Under the pieces are notes generated by a model. It ran no database searches. It was not told the origin of the DNA and worked only from the letters and a program-made list of their open reading frames with translations. The position numbers and the translations under genes are program-made. From Bacteroidetes bacterium GWF2_43_63 (GTDB lineage Bacteria; Bacteroidota; Bacteroidia; Bacteroidales; DTU049), in NCBI GenBank assembly GCA_001769275.1, contig MEOQ01000040.1, positions 62,001 through 126,000 of the forward strand: a DNA stretch of 64,000 nt. The letters run 5' to 3'. Of the stretch, positions 58,403 to 64,000 are shown piece after piece. Within the stretch, counting starts at the first letter, position 1. Each line of letters opens with the position of its first letter.

Positions 58403-58463
58403 CTGGCGCGGATTTTCAATCCGTGACAGGATAGCACTATCACGGATTGAAAATCCGCGCCAG
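58403..58463. repeat. Perfect 24-base inverted repeat after trmN6
   Basis: Left arm 58403-58426 begins CTGGCGCGGATT; right arm 58440-58463 is its exact complement, with a 13-base loop. There is no T-run, so it is a repeat element more than a normal terminator. The right arm matches 42210-42235 with three mismatches. Confidence 0.85.
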
Positions 58464-58494
58464 TGCAAGTGTTGCAAAAATATTTATACCATGT

Positions 58495-58526
58495 GTTCAA
58501 TATATGAACATTGTTCACTATATTTG
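58495..58526 (+). promoter_or_regulatory. TetR operator and -7 box
   Basis: Perfect palindrome GTTCA-atata-TGAAC at 58495-58509, followed by TATATTTG at 58519-58526, which fits TAnnTTTG. The palindrome covers the place expected for the -33 element, so binding would block transcription; half-sites GTTCA recur at 58513 and 58531. Confidence 0.6.
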
Positions 58527-58547
58527 CAGCGTTCAAAATATGTAATT

Positions 58548-59147
58548 ATGAAAAACAAGGAAATTCAGGAGCAGCGTATGCGCGACTATTTTATTCAGGC
58601 CTGCAAGGATCTGCTGAAAGGCGAAGGCCTGCGTAGCGTGAGTGTTCGCAGTGTAGCCGACAGGGCGGGGTATTCGTTTGCCACCATGTATAATTATTTT
58701 CGCGACATTAACGATTTACTGTTCCTTTGTGTTAGCGATTTTCAGAACGAATGCAACGAATTTGTAGCAGAACGGGTGAATAAGCTGCCTAAGGGCGAAG
58801 CCCGCTTCAGAAAAGCAGTTCAGGTGTATGTGGAATTCTTTGTAGAATATCCCGGCGTGTTTGAATTGTTCTTTATGGCTCGCAAAGGCGATTTAGGCAA
58901 TCGTGAAAACATTCTTGCAGTCATCAACAATTCGCTGAAAACCGCAACTATTGACGAATGGAATTATTGCATCAAGCAGGGAGAGATGACGCGAACAGAA
59001 GTAAATAACAAGCTTTCGTTGCTCCAATCCTGGGCTACAGGAGTACTGATTCATTACATCAATCGCATGCAGCCTGAATCGTACGACGAGTTTATTAAAG
59101 CGATTAAAAAGGAAATCAAACAAATCATTCAGTCAGGTCAGGCCTGA
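58548..59147 (+). CDS. TetR-family transcriptional regulator
   Basis: 199 residues from the ATG at 58548 (MKNKEIQEQRMRDYFIQA); earlier starts would lie inside the operator. The N-terminal helix-turn-helix is clear (LRSVSVRSVADRAGYSFATMYNYFRDINDLL). The C-terminal ligand domain is unrecognised. It probably represses its own operon through the GTTCA palindrome. It is followed after 16 bases by the DUF4180 gene, its likely target partner. Confidence 0.9.
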   Translation: MKNKEIQEQRMRDYFIQACKDLLKGEGLRSVSVRSVADRAGYSFATMYNYFRDINDLLFLCVSDFQNECNEFVAERVNKLPKGEARFRKAVQVYVEFFVEYPGVFELFFMARKGDLGNRENILAVINNSLKTATIDEWNYCIKQGEMTRTEVNNKLSLLQSWATGVLIHYINRMQPESYDEFIKAIKKEIKQIIQSGQA

Positions 59148-59163
59148 TTTTAACCAGTATGAT

Positions 59164-59520
59164 ATGACTATCAGCTACCAGACAGAAAAAGAATGGGAAA
59201 TCGCTTTGGTTGAAGCGGAAGGCAATATTTTCAGAACAGTGCAGGACATGCTTGATGTAATAGGGGACTGCGCCTGGAATGGTGCTGAAATTTTGATCGT
59301 ACAGGAAAGTCATCTGGCGCCTGAATTTTTCGATCTCAAATCAGGGCTGGCCGGTGAAATACTGCAGAAATTTTCGAATTTTCGCATGAAGCTTGGCATC
59401 ATTGGCGATTTCAGCAAATACGAAAGCATTAGTCTTCGTGATTTTATGCGTGAAAGCAACAGATCAGGGACAATATTTTTTGTGAGTAATTTCGAAGAAC
59501 TGCTTCTAAAGCTAAACTAA
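59164..59520 (+). CDS. DUF4180 protein
   Basis: 118 residues. The closing block EFFDLKSGLAGEILQKFSNF and GIIGDFSKYESISLRDFM are diagnostic of DUF4180, a small cytosolic alpha/beta domain of unknown function. It is often found with a TetR or MerR-type regulator, as here, so it may answer the same signal. Its stop is 6 bases from the convergent coaE stop. Confidence 0.85.
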   Translation: MTISYQTEKEWEIALVEAEGNIFRTVQDMLDVIGDCAWNGAEILIVQESHLAPEFFDLKSGLAGEILQKFSNFRMKLGIIGDFSKYESISLRDFMRESNRSGTIFFVSNFEELLLKLN

Positions 59521-59526
59521 GGAGAA

Positions 59527-60099
59527 TTATTTCAAGCTTTTAATAATGTTGTTCACCTGAGCAATCACCGATGAACGCTCATCGTTGCGAACGATGAAAT
59601 CGGCCTGAGTTTCTTTCCACTCCGCAGGAGACTGCAGTTTTTCGCGTTCCATAAACTGTTCGCGACTGCTGCCATTACGCTTATACACGCGCTGCATGCG
59701 TTCTTCCATTGGAGTGGAAACTGTTATCACATAATCGAATAGTGGCTGCATATTTATTTCATAAAGCATGGCCGCTTCTACAATTACATTGTCCTTTTGT
59801 GCGGTTATTTCCGCTTCAATATTTTTCTGAAGTTCCGGATACAGAATCTTATTCAGTGCAGAATAAATACCTGGTTTATTGAAATAATAATCTGCAATTA
59901 TTTGGTAATTAATCGTGTTGTCCGCTTTTACAATTGACACATGAAGCAACGACTCAACCTGTTTTCTGATGTCGGGTATAAGATAAAGCTGTTTGGCCAT
60001 AGCATCGGCATCAAGAATCCTGAAACCAAAAGTTTCAAACACTTTGGCTACTGTCGATTTTCCACTGCCCAGATTACCGGTAAGGCCTATTTTTATCAT
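59527..60099 (-). CDS. coaE: Dephospho-CoA kinase
   Basis: 190 residues. It phosphorylates dephospho-CoA, the last step of CoA synthesis. The P-loop GNLGSGKST is at 8-16, then LDADAMAKQLY holds the catalytic aspartate, and VIVEAAMLYEINM and RNDE are family blocks. It is the last gene of the DUF1573-yajC-ybbR-coaE operon, overlapping ybbR by four bases (ATGA). This operon order is common in Bacteroidota. Confidence 0.95.
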   Translation of the reverse strand: MIKIGLTGNLGSGKSTVAKVFETFGFRILDADAMAKQLYLIPDIRKQVESLLHVSIVKADNTINYQIIADYYFNKPGIYSALNKILYPELQKNIEAEITAQKDNVIVEAAMLYEINMQPLFDYVITVSTPMEERMQRVYKRNGSSREQFMEREKLQSPAEWKETQADFIVRNDERSSVIAQVNNIIKSLK

Positions 60100-60980
60100 T
60101 TTTCCAATGGTATGGATTCGGGAGAAATGCTAAGAATTTTATATCCCTGCGGACAATTCACACTGAAAACCAGATTGCTTTCAACAATATCTGTCTCAAG
60201 AGTAAGATTCAGCTCGGGCTCAACCGTGTTGGCCGGGGCCTGAAAAACAGTAGTAACTTCCCCATTATAAATATGTCCGAGGATAGTAATGTTGTAATGA
60301 AGCTTTGTCTCAATCTGAACTACCGAACTTATTGGCACCAGAATATGTATTTCTGAAACATTGCACCTCACTTTATTATTTGAGAGAGGCGCAATTTTCA
60401 CTGTCGTGCGTACTGTATCGCATAAACCGCTAAGGTCTACAGGAAGTGTGTTTACGGAATCAATACCTGCGATCAATTCTGCCGGGCCGGTAATCCTGAC
60501 CACACGCGGTATTATTTTCACAGGACCATTAACAATACAATTCTGATTCGCATCATGTTTCAGATTGACTTTTACAGCAACATCCTTCGAAGGGTACGAA
60601 ATAAGCGTAAAAGAAAGAGTTTCGTCAGGGATATTAGTCATGGAAATGCCTGCAGGAAGGACTTCAATTGCCGATTCCCGAAGATTATCCGGAAGCACGC
60701 TGAGATAAATGGAATCACCTCGCTTGACTGACTTGAAATCAGCAGGAGACAAGCTTATTTCAAATGGTTGTTCGAAATAAAACCTGATCAAAGAAAAACC
60801 TCTTCCAGAAACTTCGGCGTAAATAGTTGAGTCCGGCTGACTATTTTCCGTAAATGAAAGTCCTTTATAGCTAATATCAAAGGAAACACCAACGGTATAT
60901 TCACGGTTCAAATGATTTACAAGCCATAGCAGGCCTGCAATTGCAATGCAAATAATAAATATCCGAAACTTACTGTTCAT
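60096..60980 (-). CDS. YbbR-domain membrane-anchored protein
   Basis: 294 residues. A single N-terminal transmembrane helix (about 6-23) is followed by YbbR-like beta repeats (LPDNLRESAIEVLPAGISM, RVVRITGPAELIAGIDSVNT) in the extracytoplasmic part. In Firmicutes YbbR (CdaR) regulates the diadenylate cyclase CdaA; in Bacteroidota no such partner lies next to it and the role is open. It lies between yajC and coaE. Confidence 0.85.
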   Translation of the reverse strand: MNSKFRIFIICIAIAGLLWLVNHLNREYTVGVSFDISYKGLSFTENSQPDSTIYAEVSGRGFSLIRFYFEQPFEISLSPADFKSVKRGDSIYLSVLPDNLRESAIEVLPAGISMTNIPDETLSFTLISYPSKDVAVKVNLKHDANQNCIVNGPVKIIPRVVRITGPAELIAGIDSVNTLPVDLSGLCDTVRTTVKIAPLSNNKVRCNVSEIHILVPISSVVQIETKLHYNITILGHIYNGEVTTVFQAPANTVEPELNLTLETDIVESNLVFSVNCPQGYKILSISPESIPLEK

Positions 60981-60992
60981 AATGCGCAGGCA

Positions 60993-61325
60993 TTATTTCT
61001 CAGCCATTTCCTCAGCTTTGAATTCCTGTGCAATAGCGTTTTTCTCAAGCTTGAGTTTGCCTTGTCCTTCTGTTTCAATGATAGCAGTGGTGTCATTTAT
61101 TTCAAGGATTTTTCCATGAATTCCACCAATGGTAATCACGCGGTCACCTTTTTTCAGGCCCTGACGAAATTTTGTGATTTCTTTGTTTTTTTTCGACTGT
61201 GGTCTGATGAAAAACAGCCAGAAAACAACAACAAGAAGAAGAAGCATTACCATTGTGGTCCATCCACCGCTTGATTCTCCATCAGCTGTCTGTTGTGATA
61301 AAAGTAAAATGTAGGCAAAGTTCAT
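60993..61325 (-). CDS. yajC: Preprotein translocase subunit YajC
   Basis: 110 residues. One transmembrane helix (about 23-43, TTMVMLLLLVVVFWLFFIRP) is followed by the conserved RPQSKKNKEITKFRQGLKKG and the beta part DRVITIGGIHGKI. YajC associates with SecDF at the Sec translocon in the inner membrane. The gene is the second member of the operon, 12 bases after the DUF1573 gene. Confidence 0.95.
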   Translation of the reverse strand: MNFAYILLLSQQTADGESSGGWTTMVMLLLLVVVFWLFFIRPQSKKNKEITKFRQGLKKGDRVITIGGIHGKILEINDTTAIIETEGQGKLKLEKNAIAQEFKAEEMAEK

Positions 61326-61337
61326 ATTCTGTTTTTT

Positions 61338-61793
61338 TTAGGGTTCAATTACGTTGGCTTTGATTGTAAGAACTACATCACGATCCGAAGCATTGGTGCT
61401 AATTGTGATGGTTTTATTGTTGCGGCCTTCCTTGCCTTTGCTATTGAAAGCCACTTTAATAACACCACCCGATCCGGGTGATATAGCGCCTTTCGGATAT
61501 TCAGGAACAGTGCAGCCGCAGGTGGTGGAATGCGAAGTGATGACCAGATCTTTATTTCCGGTGTTGGTGAATTTGAATGCATACTCAACTTTTTCGCCTT
61601 CCATAATGTCGCCGAAATCATGTTCTGTTTTTTCAAATGATATCTTTGACCCTTCGCCGGTTGTTTCACCGTCGGCAGTAGCCTCGTTGTGCACGATATC
61701 AGAATTCACTTCGTCTTTTTTCGAATTCGAACACGATGCGGCCCACAACATGGTGGCGCAAAACAGGCTGTAAATCAGAATTCTAGTTTTCAT
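61338..61793 (-). CDS. DUF1573 lipoprotein
   Basis: 151 residues from the ATG at 61793; upstream in-frame codons lack support, and a TATTTTTG box (61815-61822) precedes this start. Lipoprotein signal LWAASCSN (lipid cysteine at 21). The DUF1573 beta-sandwich (about 50-151) has HDFGDI, FTNTGNKDLVI and the hallmark CGCTVPEYP. Such ASH-like domains are widespread in Bacteroidota secreted proteins with unknown function. It starts the yajC operon. Confidence 0.85.
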   Translation of the reverse strand: MKTRILIYSLFCATMLWAASCSNSKKDEVNSDIVHNEATADGETTGEGSKISFEKTEHDFGDIMEGEKVEYAFKFTNTGNKDLVITSHSTTCGCTVPEYPKGAISPGSGGVIKVAFNSKGKEGRNNKTITISTNASDRDVVLTIKANVIEP

Positions 61794-62259
61794 CTCAGAT
61801 CTTTTTTCGGAATACAAAAATACAAAAAAATCCGACATCATTTTCTCTTTTATTCGTTGCCCTGTCATTTCCTGTCTAAGGGCTATTATGTCTAAATCGC
61901 AAACCTAAAATCTCTAATCGGATTTCGTAAATCGTCCGGGCTTCTGCATACACCTTGTATTGGGCGCGCGTCTCCCGCGTGCAGCGTGTTACGTTGTCGC
62001 GTAACATCGAACATTTTCTTTTACGGGTGCTGCGCGAATATTATTATCCCCGGGGTTTCACTCAGGGCTATTGATATTTGGCTCCTTAAAAGCCTAGAAA
62101 GGAACTTTGTAGCTTTTTTTGACGCCTACACGTAAAACGCGACAAGGTCGGCTCTCAACCTCAACCTGGGCGCGCGTCTCCTGCTTGCAACGTTTTACGT
62201 TGACGCGTGACTTCTTGACCTTGACCTGGATCTTGATCTCAGTCTCACCTCACCACTGT
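61794..62259. other. Gap with dispersed GC-rich repeats
   Basis: Past the DUF1573 promoter the gap has no gene. It holds GGGCGCGCGTCTCC at 61962-61975 and 62168-62181; the second copy is part of the 20-base repeat shared with 40191-40210. It also holds TTACGTTG and GACGCGTGAC-type pieces. Confidence 0.6.
61962..62183. repeat. GC-rich dispersed repeat, copies 2 and 3
   Basis: ACCTGGGCGCGCGTCTCCTG at 62164-62183 is the exact complement of 40191-40210; a shorter 14-base copy is at 61962-61975. Each is followed by GC-rich text with ACGTTG or GTTACG. Confidence 0.7.
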
Positions 62260-64000
62260 CTAGTCTTCCGCGAGCACAATCAGCATGTCTTCTTCGCTGA
62301 ATTCAATACTTTTTGATTTATCAGGATTAATGACAATTCCATAGGATTTCGAAGGATCGTTTGATGCAGCCATAATCCGGTAGCCCATTGCCACTTGTCC
62401 AACTGAGGATGCAGCAGCACTAATCTGATAGAAGTTGCAGGACTGACCTGATTTCACGTAGTGAGTAATTGGCTTGAAATAAATTTCTGAACCATCAGCA
62501 TCGAGCAAATCATCTATAACCGGCTTCAGATCTTTGTTTTCGCTAATCATTGATATGAGCAGACTCACGAGTTTGTCGCTTACAATGAAATCATTTTTAC
62601 GGCTGATGCGCGCCAGATCGCTGTTGCGCGGGTCGAGCATCTCGCTCACAATATTGGTGTTGAAACTGTTTCTCTGAATAATATCGCGAACATGAAGCAA
62701 TGTCACAAGCGTGTTGGCATCGGCCTGCTGAATACTCATGCCGGGTTCGGATAAAATCATGACGTAATCTGTTTCAGCCAAATTAAGACTGCCGAGAAAT
62801 TTACGGGAGGTTATTTCTCCTGTATCTGCTGAAATATCAAGATGATCAGCATTCAATGCTGTAATCTCGCTTTTGTAATTTTCCTGAACAACTACGTGAA
62901 GTTTTGAGCCGGCAGGAAAATAATTGGCGAGTTCCTGAATAATCATTTTTACGCGTGGATTGTATCCAAGAATTACTGTATGAACAGGTTTTCGAACAGA
63001 TTCACCGGTTACTGCAGTTTTTTCAAGACCCTTGGATTTTTCCGGGTTTCCGTTTGCAACAACGGTATCATCATCTTCAGAAATAGCAATGATGCTGTCG
63101 TCTGGCTGCAACACGTAATCCATAGGAGGGTTCAGTTTTGTTTCGCCGCTCTTCATCTGAACTCCTATTATGGTGCTGTTTTCAAACATGAGTTGCGCCT
63201 TGCAAAATTCTTTGCCTGTCACCTGAGAATTATGGGAAAAATAAATTTCGTCTCCCTCAAACCGCAAAAGATCTTCGATCACAACACTCAGCCCGGGCTG
63301 ATGTGCAACCTGTACAGTAAGCCGCGCCATCACTTCAGATAACTGCAGCACTGAAATTTCGTCGCGGCCAATCAGATCAAGAACTTCCAGTGTTTTTTCT
63401 TCCCGAATTTCAGCAACAATATTGAATTTTTCTTTTTTTCGATTGGGATTATTAATGATTGCCAGTGCAACTTTAATGATAAAAAGGTCATGCATTTCTT
63501 CCGTTTCCGGAGGTAGAATAATAATCGACCGGGCCTTGTTATAACCAACCATTTCAAGATCCGTGCTTTCAAGCGGGTCTCCGGATCGAACAATGATTTT
63601 TGTCTTGAATGTTTCCTGCACAAGACTTTTAATCTGATCTTCCATTTCTGATTTATCAACTTCCGATAGAACCACAATATGGGGATGACGTTGATTTTGA
63701 TTAGCAATGGCAAGTTCACTGATAATGGTGAAAATTTTTGGCGACCATCCGAGAATGAGTGTATGATTTGATTCCAACACTTTTGATCTGCCTTTGCGAA
63801 GCTCTTCAAGGGCCTGATCAAAGCCTGCCGAAATAATACCGATTAATGCTGAAACAATGAAAATTCCGCCGATTGTGACAATAAGCATAACTAAGCGAAA
63901 TCCCCAACCTGAGTCTCCGCCCATGGTTCCCGCATCGAGCGTGCGCATCAGCGATTGCCAGAAAGCTTCCAGAAAGCTCATCTGTTCTGTGTCTTCGGGC
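62260..64000 (-). CDS. CASTOR/POLLUX-like ion channel protein, 5' end cut by window
   Basis: The frame is open through 64000, so the first visible ATG (63981) need not be the start. Near the N-terminus the sequence LMRTLDAGTMGGDSG looks like a pore loop, followed by one transmembrane helix (LVMLIVTIGGIFIVSALIGII) and a linker. Then come two tandem nucleotide-binding (RCK/TrkA-N-type) domains: TLILGWSPKIFTIISELAIA near 73 and TVILGYNPRVKMIIQELANY near 339. Each is followed by a TrkA-C-like part (EIYFSHNSQV, EIYFKPITHY). This is the CASTOR/POLLUX/SYM8 architecture, known from plant symbiosis channels. It probably conducts cations across the inner membrane and is gated by ligands. Missing N-terminal helices should lie outside the window. 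Confidence 0.85.
   Translation of the reverse strand, partial: PEDTEQMSFLEAFWQSLMRTLDAGTMGGDSGWGFRLVMLIVTIGGIFIVSALIGIISAGFDQALEELRKGRSKVLESNHTLILGWSPKIFTIISELAIANQNQRHPHIVVLSEVDKSEMEDQIKSLVQETFKTKIIVRSGDPLESTDLEMVGYNKARSIIILPPETEEMHDLFIIKVALAIINNPNRKKEKFNIVAEIREEKTLEVLDLIGRDEISVLQLSEVMARLTVQVAHQPGLSVVIEDLLRFEGDEIYFSHNSQVTGKEFCKAQLMFENSTIIGVQMKSGETKLNPPMDYVLQPDDSIIAISEDDDTVVANGNPEKSKGLEKTAVTGESVRKPVHTVILGYNPRVKMIIQELANYFPAGSKLHVVVQENYKSEITALNADHLDISADTGEITSRKFLGSLNLAETDYVMILSEPGMSIQQADANTLVTLLHVRDIIQRNSFNTNIVSEMLDPRNSDLARISRKNDFIVSDKLVSLLISMISENKDLKPVIDDLLDADGSEIYFKPITHYVKSGQSCNFYQISAAASSVGQVAMGYRIMAASNDPSKSYGIVINPDKSKSIEFSEEDMLIVLAED

Noticed and set aside
21641-62033. Shared TTACGGGTGCTGC at 21641 and 62021
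   Set aside because: A 13-base match is expected by chance several times in a window of this size.

Overview
The window comes from the chromosome of a Bacteroidota bacterium that uses the type IX secretion system (T9SS). The evidence is several very large secreted proteins ending in T9SS sorting domains, PorP/SprF-like and PorE-like OmpA proteins, a bS16 with a long acidic tail, and promoters of the Bacteroidota form (TTTG, about 19 bases, TAnnTTTG) ahead of many genes. I could not fix the order or genus. I see no rRNA, tRNA, CRISPR array, prophage or intact insertion sequence.

Layout. 1-1.5 kb: the end of an FGE-like protein and a secreted protein with cysteine-ended repeats. 1.6-3.9 kb (minus): a zinc phospholipase C-like protein, comB and a PaaI-type thioesterase. 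4.1-9.7 kb (plus): a T9SS-exported M14 carboxypeptidase and an Ig/PKD adhesin. 9.7-12.5 kb (minus): a long-chain acyl-CoA synthetase and a lipoprotein with an internal duplication. 12.6-21.5 kb (minus): a three-gene surface adhesin operon (19-PKD adhesin, PorE-like OmpA protein, PorP/SprF-like protein), laid out like the sprB-sprC-sprD-sprF type of gliding or adhesion locus. 21.9-24.8 kb: a DUF4143 ATPase flanked by short direct repeats, then a sodium/solute symporter. 25.2-28.5 kb (minus): queE, a second PorE-like gene and an APS-type cysH in one operon. 29-34.8 kb: a 1918-residue SBBP/Ig adhesin containing a four-fold super-repeat.

34.9-55.4 kb is mostly housekeeping: an Ldh-family oxidoreductase, grpE-dnaJ with an ABC exporter pair, an AlkD-like glycosylase, an HD phosphohydrolase, a DUF4349 lipoprotein, a collagen-like lipoprotein, OsmC, nhaA with a divergent KamA-type radical SAM enzyme, bcp-recA-TPR lipoprotein-S9 peptidase, and a fused LeuC/LeuD-type hydro-lyase. 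55.7-64 kb: rpsP-rimM, trmN6, a TetR/DUF4180 pair, the DUF1573-yajC-ybbR-coaE operon (minus), and a CASTOR/POLLUX-like ion channel cut by the window end.

How it fits together. The surface theme dominates: three giant adhesins and a secreted peptidase carry T9SS signals, and two PorE-like proteins and one PorP/SprF-like protein could anchor or present them. ComB, the acyl-CoA synthetase and the APS reductase are compatible with sulfonate or sulfonolipid metabolism, but that link is inference. The gene-free stretches are unusually rich in perfect and near-perfect palindromes, some of them shared between distant sites. Several genes have a TAnnTTTG box only 5-8 bases before the start codon, which suggests leaderless or nearly leaderless mRNAs.
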